A stretch of 64,000 nt of DNA, from the NCBI RefSeq assembly GCF_002140975.2, contig NZ_CP147247.1:3895001-3959000 (forward strand), given 5' to 3'. The notes beneath the pieces were generated by a model. The model saw only the letters and a list, made by a program, of their open reading frames with translations. It searched no databases and had not been told where the DNA came from. This document shows, one piece after another, positions 47,148 through 56,085 of the stretch. Positions within the stretch are counted from its first letter, which is position 1. Each line of letters opens with the position of its first letter. The translations under genes and the position numbers were made by a program. The stretch is from Enterococcus sp. 9E7_DIV0242 (GTDB lineage: Bacteria > Bacillota > Bacilli > Lactobacillales > Enterococcaceae).

Positions 47148-47498
47148 ATGATTTATGTGAAGAGAGCCTATGAAGAACCAAGTGAAGAGGATGGCTATCG
47201 TGTTCTTGTTGACCGACTTTGGCCAAGAGGAATTTCAAAGGAGCATGCGAAAATCGATAGCTGGTTGAAAGAGATTGCGCCAAGCAAAGAACTAAGGCAA
47301 TGGTTTGATCATGATCCTGAAAAATTTGATCAGTTTAAAGAAAAATACAAAGAAGAATTAGCGAAGGATACGGGTCCGATGACACAGCTTCTTGCTACGA
47401 TTGAAAAAGAAAAGAATGTCACGCTTGTCTATAGTGCAAAGAATGAAACAATGAATAATGCAGTTGTACTGAAAGCATTCATTGAAAAAAACGAGTAA
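47148..47498 (+). CDS. DUF488 family protein
   Basis: A 116-residue protein with the signature YRVLVDRLWPRGISKE and LRQWFDHDPEKFDQF. ATG 47148 has ATAGGAGG seven bases upstream; the frame is open from 47091 but the extra part lacks a site. The function of DUF488 is not known. It is 23 bases before the FAD-protein gene, possibly co-transcribed. Confidence 0.82.
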   Translation: MIYVKRAYEEPSEEDGYRVLVDRLWPRGISKEHAKIDSWLKEIAPSKELRQWFDHDPEKFDQFKEKYKEELAKDTGPMTQLLATIEKEKNVTLVYSAKNETMNNAVVLKAFIEKNE

Positions 47499-47521
47499 TT
47501 TGAATAGAGAGGAGGGAAAAA

Positions 47522-49369
47522 ATGAAAATCGTTATTGTTGGCGGTGGACCGAGAGGCCTGTCGGTATTGGAACGGATTGTTGAACGCTCTAGAGATGAAA
47601 AAAATTTAAAAATCACCATGTTTGATCCGTATGGCCCTGGTGGTAAAATTTGGCGACAGGATCAGCCTTTGTCACTTTTGATGAATTCTGTTGCTTGTCA
47701 AGTAACTTTATTTACAGATGAGACCGTGAGTATGGAGGGGCCAACAGCGAAAGGTCCAAATTTGCATGAATGGGCAGAGCAGTATGCAGAAGAGTATATT
47801 CAAGAATTTGAAGGTGGTTCATTGGCATTCATCAATGAAGCCAGAAATTTGGGGCCGAATGACCATTGTTCAAGAGCCTTTTATGGCTTATATCAAAGAT
47901 GGTTTTATCGTTATATACGAACAAGAATGACCGAACAGACCTCCGTTACTTTCTTTAATGATACTGTTCGTGCGGTTCGGGTAGCAGAAGAGGGATTCTT
48001 GGTCTATACAAAATCTGTTGAAATCACGGCAGATAAAGTGATCCTTGCATTAGGTCATCAAGAAACAGAAGGAACTGAGGCGGAACAGAAACTAGCTGCT
48101 TATGCTACAGAGCATCGATTGTTCTACTCAACACCGAAAAATGCAGCAGATAACTTTTTTGATGCAGTGAAGCCGCGTCAAACGGTTCTTTTAAAAGGAT
48201 TAGGGCTTGCTTTTTTTGATTATATGACTATGCTGACAGTGAATAGAGGGGGGAAATTTCATAGAAAATCCGGTGTTTTGACGTATCAGCCATCGGGAAA
48301 TGAACCCAAAATCGTTGCAGGTTCAAAAAGAGGTTTTCCTTATCATGCGAGGGGAAATAATCAAAAGCGGTATGGGGAACAGTATCAGCCACGTTTCTTA
48401 AAACAGAAGAACTTGAATAAATGGAGACGTAAAGGGCAGTTTTCCGCAGAAACTTTTTTTACTCTATTAAAGAAAGAATTGGAATTAGTTTATTATACAG
48501 CTTTGATCAGAGAAAAGTATCCGCAAATCAATCAATTGAAATTTGCAGAAGAGTTCGTCAGAAAAAAAGGGGATGTAACAGTCTTAAAAAAATATCAACT
48601 TCCTTCTTCTGAATGGTGGGATTGGTCACGTATTGAACATCCGGATGCTGAACTGACGGACTATGATGATTTTGCTTCATTTGTGTCAGATTATATTAGA
48701 GAGGATTGCCGAGTAGCACAAAAGGGGAATATAAACGGACCTGTTAGCAGTGCGTTTGATAGCTTGAAAGATATGAGAGATCAGATTCGATTTATGTTAG
48801 ATTATCATTTATTCACGAATGAAGAATACAAGGATATTTTTTTAAACTGGTTTACTTCGTTGAATGCTTTTCTATCTATCGGTCCCCCTTTGGAACGAAT
48901 GGAAGAATTGCGGGCATTATTAGATGCCGGGGTTGTAACACTGTTGGCACCGGAGATGCGTGTGGATACAGTGGAGGGTCAATTTGTCGGCTATTCTGAG
49001 AAAGTACCTGAACATCGATTCGCGTCATTCTTTTTGATGGAAGCAAGAATACCTTCTATTGATGTTACACGAAGTATGAATCCATTGATGAAACAGTTGC
49101 TGAATGAAGAAATAGGTAGACAACATTCGTTGGAATTGCTGGGGGAGAAACGCTATTTTACTGGAGCAATCGATGTAGATCCGCAGTCGAATCAACTAAT
49201 TACTCCACAAGGAAACACAATAAATGGCTTATTTTGTTACGGTGTTCCAACCGAAGGGATTCATTGGCTGACGGCAGCAACGGCCCGACCGGGAACAGAT
49301 CCGTGGAACTTACGCGAAGCAGATGAAATCGCAGGTCGAGTGTTAGAGAACACAGAAAAAGCAGTCTGA
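47522..49369 (+). CDS. FAD/NAD(P)-binding domain protein
   Basis: A 615-residue flavoprotein-like enzyme. The N-terminal dinucleotide loop is IVGGGPRGLSVLERI (residues 4-18), matching the FAD_NAD_binding_9 domain of SidA/PvdA-like or uncharacterised oxidoreductases; ALGHQETEG near residue 178 is a second nucleotide region. No signal peptide. Its substrate is unknown. GGAGGG precedes the ATG. It ends near a long hairpin. Confidence 0.75.
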   Translation: MKIVIVGGGPRGLSVLERIVERSRDEKNLKITMFDPYGPGGKIWRQDQPLSLLMNSVACQVTLFTDETVSMEGPTAKGPNLHEWAEQYAEEYIQEFEGGSLAFINEARNLGPNDHCSRAFYGLYQRWFYRYIRTRMTEQTSVTFFNDTVRAVRVAEEGFLVYTKSVEITADKVILALGHQETEGTEAEQKLAAYATEHRLFYSTPKNAADNFFDAVKPRQTVLLKGLGLAFFDYMTMLTVNRGGKFHRKSGVLTYQPSGNEPKIVAGSKRGFPYHARGNNQKRYGEQYQPRFLKQKNLNKWRRKGQFSAETFFTLLKKELELVYYTALIREKYPQINQLKFAEEFVRKKGDVTVLKKYQLPSSEWWDWSRIEHPDAELTDYDDFASFVSDYIREDCRVAQKGNINGPVSSAFDSLKDMRDQIRFMLDYHLFTNEEYKDIFLNWFTSLNAFLSIGPPLERMEELRALLDAGVVTLLAPEMRVDTVEGQFVGYSEKVPEHRFASFFLMEARIPSIDVTRSMNPLMKQLLNEEIGRQHSLELLGEKRYFTGAIDVDPQSNQLITPQGNTINGLFCYGVPTEGIHWLTAATARPGTDPWNLREADEIAGRVLENTEKAV

Positions 49370-49404
49370 ATGATAAATAGATATACGTAGTTGGAGGCAG
49401 ATAG

Positions 49405-49504
49405 AAAAAGCTTGGAGCGATTGGTATGATCCCTCTATATAAGACATTTTTATGTTTCAATGTCCTGTATAGAGGAGTCTACCAGAAGTGGCGCCAAGCT
49501 TTTT
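49405..49504. repeat. 100-bp hairpin element / terminator after the FAD gene
   Basis: The ends AAAAAGCTTGG and CCAAGCTTTTT are exactly complementary, and inner blocks also pair (TGGTA/TACCA, CCTCTATA/TATAGAGG, GACATT/AATGTC). A single transcript could fold almost end to end and finish in U residues, so it serves as a terminator for the gene upstream and possibly for the DUF3042 gene converging from the right. Confidence 0.7.
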
Positions 49505-49666
49505 ACTTTAAAAATGAATAAATGATGGATAAAATTTTGCTTTGAAAAAAATAGAATTCACAAAAATTATATTACAATTTTTGTGAATTCCAGTGTAATT
49601 ATTGAAGCTAGCCATTATGGCACTGACTTCGTTTTTTTAAGATGTTTGACTATCTGGTCGTTGCTA

Positions 49667-49834
49667 TTAACGAGCGATACGTTTACGCATGGCTTTTTTG
49701 CGGTTTTGTTCAATCATATCTTCTTTTTCTTCGATTGGATCAATTACTGTTTTCTTCACAGTAAAAGCAAGACCGGCAACAGCAGCCACTGTTACAGCAG
49801 TACCGACCAGCAGACCTGAAACAAATTTTTTCAT
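49667..49834 (-). CDS. DUF3042 family small membrane protein
   Basis: A 55-residue protein on the minus strand, too short for ordinary ORF cut-offs. It starts MKKFVSGLLVGTAVTVAAVA, has one hydrophobic segment (residues 4-25), then the conserved VIDPIEEKEDMIEQNRKKAM and a basic tail. This matches the Lactobacillales DUF3042 family, whose function is unknown. GGAGAGG lies before ATG 49834. The plus-strand frames over it are shadows. Confidence 0.85.
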   Translation of the reverse strand: MKKFVSGLLVGTAVTVAAVAGLAFTVKKTVIDPIEEKEDMIEQNRKKAMRKRIAR

Positions 49835-50083
49835 AACTATCCTCTCCTCTGCAAAAATAATTCTACTTACTTATTATTATGGACTAAAACGATAAAAAAG
49901 CCAACAGTTAAGTCAAGAAGCAACAACAAGAATTGACATATAAGTGTGTTTGTCGAATAAAAAGCTAGAATGACGTCTGTTCAACCTTTGAGAGCTAGGG
50001 AATGACTTTTTAGAAATGAAAATAATCAAGAAACATGAGATAATCTTTTGGAGATGATTTTAAAAGAATGGCGGGAAGAAAGA

Positions 50084-51379
50084 ATGAAACTTGATCAAGT
50101 AATGGATGACTTTATTACCTTGGCTATTCAGTCGGGCGGCTGGATGGAGCTAGATCGATTATACTTAAAAAACAGAATCTTATCGATGATTGATGGAAAA
50201 ACGCCGAATAGTGAGTATGAAATAACGTATGAGTCAGAATCAGCAGATAGTCTTTCCAATGCTTTGGTTGATTACGCAACCAAAAAAGCTGATTCCATGG
50301 CAGAAGAAGCAGCCCAAGGATGCTTGAAAGCGCAGCTGTTGGATCTATTGACACCACCACCATCTGTTGTAAACGCCTTTTTTGCTCAGCACTATTCGAA
50401 AAGTCCAGAGGAGGCAACGGATTATTTTTACACCTTAAATAAACGAAACAGCTATATCAAAAGCCCAAAAATAGAGAGAAGCTATTCGCATGAAACATCT
50501 TATGGGACCTTCTTGCTACAAATCAAGGCGGATAAAACTAGTTCAGAGTCTGAACGTGAGACGCTATCTATGGTGGGGAATAAGCAAAAATACCCTAAAT
50601 GCGTTTATTGCTTTGAAAATGAAGGATTTTGTGAAGAAGGAACGACCGCTCTTCCATCCAGAAGATTGATTCGAATGAATGTCGGTGGGGAAAGCTGGGG
50701 GTTTCAATTTGCTCAGCATGAGGAGTTTAAGGAAAAATTTATTGTGTCCTCTGAGCTGCATCAAAGATTGAATTTGGACAAAAACAGCATGGCCCGCATG
50801 GCGCAATTATTGGATATTTTTCCACAATATTTTGTTAGTCTTTCAAAAGAGGGGATGATGGAACATGGCTATTATGTTGGCGGAAAAGAGGACTTTCCGA
50901 TTGCTCAGGTTGGAATCGCTCAATACATTGAGCTTAAGGAATTTCCTTTGATGAATGTGGGGGCTCTTGCTTGGCCATTTCCAACTATTCGTCTGCAAAG
51001 CCCGAATGCTGAAGATATCATAGATGGAATCGATTATATTCTTAAGATGTGGCGACAAAACCAAAAAACAGATCGAATGAGCATACCGACAATCCTTGGG
51101 CGGAAAAAGGACAATCTTTATGAGTTCGATATCCTATTCGTTGAAAATGAAGAGAGTGGTAACCACTCAGAACAAGCAACTATAACTGATTATTTAGGAA
51201 GACTTTCATTGGAGCAAAAACGATTTGAGGAAATGATGAACAGCTCTAGTCTCAGCTGGGAAGAATCTGCTAAAAAAATATTGAAGCAGTATGTAGAGTC
51301 AATGGCAGCAAGGACTCTTTTTGGTAAAGGTATGCTTGTGCAAGAAGAGTTCCAAGCTTTTTTACTAAACTTGGAATAG
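50084..51379 (+). CDS. GalT-like protein lacking the nucleophilic histidine
   Basis: A protein of 431 residues (or up to 443 if TTG 50048 or ATG 50054 is used) that follows Firmicute galactose-1-phosphate uridylyltransferase along its length: TPPPSVVNAFFAQHYSKSPE, TDYFYTLNKRNSYIK, the CVYCFENEGF Cys pair, GFQFAQHEEF and WPFPTIRLQS. The active-site SHDHFQGG of true GalT aligns with EHGYYVGG (near 50861-50884): the nucleophilic second His is Tyr, and about six residues before it are missing. It is also shorter than the usual ~490. No gal genes are nearby. It probably has lost uridylyl transfer and may bind sugar nucleotides. The frame is intact. Confidence 0.75.
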   Translation: MKLDQVMDDFITLAIQSGGWMELDRLYLKNRILSMIDGKTPNSEYEITYESESADSLSNALVDYATKKADSMAEEAAQGCLKAQLLDLLTPPPSVVNAFFAQHYSKSPEEATDYFYTLNKRNSYIKSPKIERSYSHETSYGTFLLQIKADKTSSESERETLSMVGNKQKYPKCVYCFENEGFCEEGTTALPSRRLIRMNVGGESWGFQFAQHEEFKEKFIVSSELHQRLNLDKNSMARMAQLLDIFPQYFVSLSKEGMMEHGYYVGGKEDFPIAQVGIAQYIELKEFPLMNVGALAWPFPTIRLQSPNAEDIIDGIDYILKMWRQNQKTDRMSIPTILGRKKDNLYEFDILFVENEESGNHSEQATITDYLGRLSLEQKRFEEMMNSSSLSWEESAKKILKQYVESMAARTLFGKGMLVQEEFQAFLLNLE

Positions 51380-51734
51380 CGAAAGATATAATCGAAATAT
51401 TTCTTCACTGAAATTATTCTATTATAAGAATTAAAATAATCTACCCTTATCTTTTGGATAATGATATACTGTCTTAGTACCATTGTTTTTATGATCAAGC
51501 TAAATGGTTGATTGTATAGAAAAAGCCCTGAATTTTTACTTTTTATTGTTTGATCTTGTGTTGCAATTTGAATGAAGTGAGTCATATTATCTGTGTATGA
51601 TAGGATACAGCGACTAAATTGTGGCGGTTAGTTAAGTTCATTGAGCTGTCTGGGAAGCAGTAACAATGGATTTTCTGAGAGCAATACGAAAGAAGTCTGT
51701 TAATGAGGGGTGTAAAAAGAAAAAGGAGATTCTT
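51380..51734. other. 355-bp AT-rich gap, no gene recognised
   Basis: Only a possible promoter (TTGGATAATGATATACTG near 51454-51471) and scattered short frames are visible. No hairpin with a T tract was found. Confidence 0.4.
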
Positions 51735-52007
51735 ATGAAGAAGAAAGCATACAGAAACACACCAGCATTTATGTTTATGAGCTGGGGATCATTTGCAATT
51801 TTTGTCGGACTAATGTTGATTGGTCTCTACACACTAAAAGAACCGTTGATGGTTAAAGGCTATTACCTAATGGGATCAGTAGGTCTGATTTCCTCCTCCT
51901 TCACGCTTGCAAAAGTGATTAGAGATAATCAAGAAGATGAAGAGCGCTATAACCAAATGTTCCGTGCAATGGATGAACCAGTAAGCAAAGAAGAAACATC
52001 TATATAA
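51735..52007 (+). CDS. YiaA/YiaB two-helix membrane protein
   Basis: A 90-residue protein with two hydrophobic segments (AFMFMSWGSFAIFVGLMLIG and, after a short loop, GYYLMGSVGLISSSFTLAKV), then a charged tail RDNQEDEERYNQM. This matches the yiaA/B domain, whose function is unknown. ATG 51735 follows AAAAGGAG. A terminator follows. Confidence 0.82.
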   Translation: MKKKAYRNTPAFMFMSWGSFAIFVGLMLIGLYTLKEPLMVKGYYLMGSVGLISSSFTLAKVIRDNQEDEERYNQMFRAMDEPVSKEETSI

Positions 52008-52025
52008 CATAGAAAAAATGAATGA

Positions 52026-52066
52026 AAACAGTTGGTTTCTGATTTGAGAAATCCGACTGTTTTTTT
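52026..52066 (+). terminator. Terminator of the YiaAB-type gene
   Basis: AAACAGTTGG pairs with CCGACTGTTT (52026-52035 with 52053-52062, one mismatch) and extends with TTTCT/AGAAA; T7 follows. Confidence 0.85.
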
Positions 52067-52067
52067 G

Positions 52068-52114
52068 CTATTGGCATAATTTATTTTGTATAAAAAAATA
52101 AATTATGCCAATAG
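52068..52114. repeat. Perfect 20-bp inverted repeat with 7-nt loop
   Basis: The arm 52068-52087 (CTATTGGCATAATTTATTTT) is perfectly complementary to 52095-52114, around loop GTATAAA. It directly follows the preceding terminator and has no T tract of its own. The dnaX start is 115 bases away. Confidence 0.85.
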
Positions 52115-52228
52115 GGCTAGGAGAGGTTGAAGAGGCTATAGCCCATTTCATCTATGAATGTTTTTAATGATTAAATCATCAAAATCACGTATAATAGTAC
52201 ATAGTGAAATTTCAGAGGAGGGTATATT

Positions 52229-53989
52229 ATGGCCTATCAGGCACTGTATCGTGTTTGGCGCTCTCAGCGATTTGAGGATATTGTCGGACAGAAGGCTGTG
52301 ACACAGACCTTGAGAAATGCGATCATGCAGCATAAGACCTCGCATGCTTATTTATTTACCGGTCCCAGAGGTACAGGGAAGACCAGTGCTGCTAAAATCT
52401 TCGCTAAGGCAATCAATTGTCCTAATAGTGTTGATGGAGAACCCTGTAATAACTGTGATATCTGTAAAGAAATCACTGAAGGCCGTTTGAATGATGTGAT
52501 TGAGATTGATGCAGCCAGTAACAATGGTGTCGAAGAAATTCGAGATATTCGTGACAAGGCGAAATACGCACCAACACAGGCTGAATATAAAGTATATATC
52601 GTGGATGAGGTCCATATGTTATCAACGGGTGCATTCAATGCGCTATTGAAAACCTTGGAAGAGCCGCCGAAAAACGTCATTTTCATTCTGGCGACAACAG
52701 AGCCTCATAAAATCCCATTGACGATTATTTCAAGAACCCAGCGTTTTGACTTTAAACGAATCGGGACGCAGGATATTGTGGATCATTTAGCCCATATTTT
52801 GATAGATAGTTCATTGAAATATGAAGAACAGGCTTTGTACACGATAGCCCGTGCAGCAGAAGGTGGAATGCGAGATGCGTTGAGTATTTTAGACCAAGCG
52901 CTTTCCTTCAGCGAAGACGAGGTAACTCTTGCTGATGCACTTCAGGTGACGGGAAGCTTGACCTTTGAAATGATGGACCGCTATATTTCTTCTTGTCTAT
53001 CAGGCGATGTTGAACAGGGCTTAGAGACGCTTGAAGCGATTTTGAATTCGGGAACAGAAGCGAGTCGATTTTTAGAAGATATTTTACTGTATTGTCGAGA
53101 TTTATTGATGTATCAACAAGCGCCAAAGCTGTTAGAAGGCAAAACAGGAACAATCACGGAGACCTTTAAGGAGCTAGCTCAGCAAACAGAACCGGAGCGG
53201 ATCTACCAACTAATTCAAATTCTGAGTGATACACAAAATGAGATTCGCTTTACTAATCATGCAACAATCTATTTGGAAGTTGGTACAGTGAAGCTGGCTC
53301 AAGGAAATCGTTCGATGATGGCTACGAGTGCCCCGACTACAGGTGGAGACGCAAATCCGGAGGCTGTTTCTGAATTAAAAATTCAGATTCAAAAACTGCA
53401 GCAAGAAGTAGATCAGCTCAAAAAGAATGGTGTCGCAGTCGCGCAAGAAACACCAAAAGCGCCAACGCGTCAGGCAGCTGCCAATCGAAATAGTCTTAAG
53501 ATACCAACAGAGCGAGTTTATAAAGTGCTTAAAGAGGCGACAAAAGAGCACTTGCTGAAGGTGAAGGATGTCTGGGAAGACTTACTTCAACTGCTTTCTG
53601 TAACGCAACGAGCGATGCTTAAGGCAAGCGAACCTGTTGCGGGAAGTCCAACAAGTATTGTTTTAGCTTTTGATTATGAGATTGTCTGTGCGAGGGCTGC
53701 GGGAGATGAAGAGATTCAATCAGCAATCCAAAACAGTCTCAGTCGTCTGATTGATTATGCTCCTGAGATCGTGTGTATTACTAGAGAGAGCTGGCCAAAT
53801 CTGCGAAAAACATTTATCCAACAAAATAAGGACGGTCAACCAGAAGCTGAAAACTCTGGATTTGAGAGTACTGTAGAGGGCCTGCCAGAGGAAGAAATGG
53901 CTGAAGCAGAGACTTCTAACGGACAGGAAATCGTGAATGAAGCAGTAAACATGTTCGGAACAGATATTGTAGAAATTGTGAACGATTGA
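52229..53989 (+). CDS. dnaX: DNA polymerase III subunits gamma/tau
   Basis: A 586-residue clamp loader ATPase. Walker A is GPRGTGKTSAAKIF (residues 45-58), four zinc cysteines lie in CPNSVDGEPCNNCDIC, Walker B is YIVDEVHMLS and sensor 1 is ILATTEPHKI. The C-terminal tau region (from about residue 380) is helical and would contact the polymerase and helicase. AGAGGAGGG precedes the ATG. YbaB follows as usual; recR does not follow it here. Confidence 0.95.
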   Translation: MAYQALYRVWRSQRFEDIVGQKAVTQTLRNAIMQHKTSHAYLFTGPRGTGKTSAAKIFAKAINCPNSVDGEPCNNCDICKEITEGRLNDVIEIDAASNNGVEEIRDIRDKAKYAPTQAEYKVYIVDEVHMLSTGAFNALLKTLEEPPKNVIFILATTEPHKIPLTIISRTQRFDFKRIGTQDIVDHLAHILIDSSLKYEEQALYTIARAAEGGMRDALSILDQALSFSEDEVTLADALQVTGSLTFEMMDRYISSCLSGDVEQGLETLEAILNSGTEASRFLEDILLYCRDLLMYQQAPKLLEGKTGTITETFKELAQQTEPERIYQLIQILSDTQNEIRFTNHATIYLEVGTVKLAQGNRSMMATSAPTTGGDANPEAVSELKIQIQKLQQEVDQLKKNGVAVAQETPKAPTRQAAANRNSLKIPTERVYKVLKEATKEHLLKVKDVWEDLLQLLSVTQRAMLKASEPVAGSPTSIVLAFDYEIVCARAAGDEEIQSAIQNSLSRLIDYAPEIVCITRESWPNLRKTFIQQNKDGQPEAENSGFESTVEGLPEEEMAEAETSNGQEIVNEAVNMFGTDIVEIVND

Positions 53990-54184
53990 TAAAAAACTAC
54001 TATATAATAAAGTATTTTTTGTTGGTTGAACTATTTAAATTGGAAACAAAATAAAATTGATAAGTATGAATACGACGAAATATGCGATAAAGAAATGAGA
54101 AGGAGTGCTTGCAATATAAAATTAGGTACCCTTCGTGAAATGAGCTATTTCGTTTGATTTATATAAAATAAGGAGAAGATAATT

Positions 54185-54499
54185 ATGATGCGCGGAATGG
54201 GAAATATGCAAGGCATGATGAAACAAGTACAGAAAATGCAGAAGGAAATGGAACAAGCACAAGCTGCATTGAATGAAAAAGAGTTCGTTGGAGAAGCAAC
54301 GAATCAGCTTGTGACAGCCGTATTTTCAGGAGATAAACGATTAAAGGACATCACGATCAAAGAAGAGATCGTCGATGCAGAAGATGTTGAGATGCTTCAG
54401 GATTTAGTTCTCATGGCAGTCAATGACGGGCTGGTAAAAATCGAAAAAGAAACAGAAGCTACAATGGGCAAATATGCAAAGGGATTACCAGGATTCTAA
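54185..54499 (+). CDS. YbaB/EbfC nucleoid-associated protein
   Basis: A 104-residue protein with N-terminal coiled helix ([20 protein letters not shown]), a central beta-hairpin ([16 protein letters not shown]) and a Met-rich start. YbaB proteins bind DNA as dimers. It lies 195 bases downstream of dnaX with AAGGAGAAG before the ATG, and ends in a terminator. Confidence 0.92.
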   Translation: MMRGMGNMQGMMKQVQKMQKEMEQAQAALNEKEFVGEATNQLVTAVFSGDKRLKDITIKEEIVDAEDVEMLQDLVLMAVNDGLVKIEKETEATMGKYAKGLPGF

Positions 54500-54582
54500 G
54501 ACAGCCATTAAATATGGAACATTGAGTCAAGAAAAAGTGAAGCGACAATTAAAAATAGTAAAAAAAGTTTAAATGGCTATAT

Positions 54583-54618
54583 CCTCAATTCGTAATTATC
54601 GAGTTGAGGTTTTTTTTT
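54583..54618 (+). terminator. Terminator of the dnaX-ybaB transcript
   Basis: CCTCAATTCG (54583-54592) pairs with CGAGTTGAGG (54600-54609), with one G-U pair, and T9 follows. Confidence 0.9.
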
Positions 54619-54641
54619 CGAAAAAAGTTGTCTAAAAATGG

Positions 54642-54672
54642 TTGACTCGTACCTAAGGTAACGGGGTAAAGT
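54642..54672 (+). promoter_or_regulatory. MerR-type promoter with 19-bp spacer
   Basis: TTGACT (54642-54647), a 19-base spacer and TAAAGT (54667-54672). The spacer holds ACCTAAGGTA, a small inverted repeat. The over-long spacing and central dyad are typical of promoters that MerR-family proteins untwist to activate, so it is presumably autoregulated by the following gene. Confidence 0.75.
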
Positions 54673-54716
54673 ATAAGTAAGCTAGCGAAGAGATAAATGG
54701 AAAGAAGGAATCGAAC

Positions 54717-55541
54717 ATGTTCAAAATTGGAGAATTCTCAAAAATATCAAACACAACAGTACGTACCTTGAGACACTATGAAAAACTGGGATTAATCTTA
54801 CCTACCACGATTGATCCGCAATCTGGCTATCGATTTTATGAAGCGAATCAGATCAGTACGATCAACAAAATCAGAATGCTTCAGCAAGTTGGCTTGTCTC
54901 TTGAAACAATTAAAGAAATCTTAGAGAAGCAACAAGCAGATGTCTTAAATTACTATTATGAAATTAAAGAAAAAGAACTTGAAAAGGAAATGGAAGAGAT
55001 AAATAAGAAGAAAGAAATGATTCGACAATTGCAAAATCAATTGAAAGAAGGAAACAATATGGAAAAATACAATGTCGTATTAAAAACAATACCGGCAAGA
55101 AATGTTATCAGCGTGCGAAAAGTCATTCCAACATTTCAAGACGAAGGCGAACTTTGGGACTTACTGCAACAGGAGATGAAAAAGGGCAGTGTAAAAATTG
55201 CTCCCGGATCATTAGGGATAAGTTTGTATCATGATAAGGAGTATAGGGAGACAAATGTAGAAGTGGAGGTACAGTTAGAGGTCATTGGAGAGTATGAGAA
55301 TGGGGAGACAGCGACATTTTTTGAAGCACCTGAATACAGCATTGCATCTGTTACTTTTAGCGGGAGCTTTGATCAAATGCCTCAAGTCTCACAAGCCTTG
55401 GCAACTTGGATCGAAACGAATCATTATCAAGTTTCCGGTCCAATGATCAACATCTCTCACGTGTCACCGGCACACGATCCAAATCCACGAAATTGGGTAA
55501 CAGAAGCTTCTTTTGTTGTATCATTAAACGGAAAAAAATAA
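54717..55541 (+). CDS. MerR-family regulator with GyrI-like effector domain
   Basis: A 274-residue BmrR-like activator. The N-terminal winged helix begins KIGEFSKISNTTVRTLRHYE (residues 3-22), followed by a coiled-coil dimer helix (residues 75-110), and then a GyrI-like ligand-binding domain (LKTIPARNVISVRKVIP). Such proteins sense lipophilic cations or drugs. No efflux gene is adjacent, so the target is unknown. Confidence 0.87.
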   Translation: MFKIGEFSKISNTTVRTLRHYEKLGLILPTTIDPQSGYRFYEANQISTINKIRMLQQVGLSLETIKEILEKQQADVLNYYYEIKEKELEKEMEEINKKKEMIRQLQNQLKEGNNMEKYNVVLKTIPARNVISVRKVIPTFQDEGELWDLLQQEMKKGSVKIAPGSLGISLYHDKEYRETNVEVEVQLEVIGEYENGETATFFEAPEYSIASVTFSGSFDQMPQVSQALATWIETNHYQVSGPMINISHVSPAHDPNPRNWVTEASFVVSLNGKK

Positions 55542-55560
55542 AAGAAGCAAGTGAAAATGA

Positions 55561-55601
55561 AATTCGAAGTGTTCTCTGTAAGGAGGGGCTTCGATTTTTT
55601 T
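55561..55601 (+). terminator. Terminator after the MerR-type gene
   Basis: TCGAAG (55564-55569) pairs with CTTCGA (55589-55594) with T7 following; the loop is 19 bases. Confidence 0.6.
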
Positions 55602-56085
55602 GTGCTAATTTTGAATTAGCTAATCTTATCAGAAAAATAAAAAATCATTTTGTGAAAAAAGATATTTCATCTCTTTTTTTGACGATTTAGTATTAGGTTA
55701 GACTTTTAAATAACAATATATCATAAAAATCATTCCTTATTATAATTTTAAAATTTGTTTTTTTGGATATTTCGGTTATATAAAGCGTTATAAAAGAATG
55801 TTTTATAAAGAGGAGAAACCTTATGATTACCAGTTTTTATTCATAAAACAAGGTTTTAACTATGTCTTTTTATCATAAATTTCAAATTTCATTCAAAAAA
55901 ATGAGAAAAAATAGTATAGACTTTAAAAATTATTTGAGATAAAATTCATTTATATTAATAAAAAGATGCATTTTCAAATATAACACAAATGTTTTTTTAA
56001 TTTTATGAAATTAAATAAAGGGAGCATTTGCTGTTTGGAGATAAAAGGATGACATATTTAAAAATTATGGCTTAAGGAGGCAAAC
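55602..56085. other. 484-bp AT-rich gap before the WxL locus
   Basis: Strongly A+T rich and rich in runs of A and T, with several TATAAT-like words but no confident promoter. No conserved gene or RNA was recognised. It marks the border between housekeeping genes and the surface-protein locus. Confidence 0.5.

Noticed and set aside
50048..50083. TTG 50048 or ATG 50054 as the start of the GalT-like gene
   Set aside because: Neither has a convincing ribosome site, while GGGAAGAAAG lies just before ATG 50084; the choice remains uncertain.
52115..52228. Small cytoplasmic (SRP) RNA gene, which precedes dnaX in Bacillus
   Set aside because: The gap is too short and has no GGAA-tetraloop domain resembling SRP RNA.
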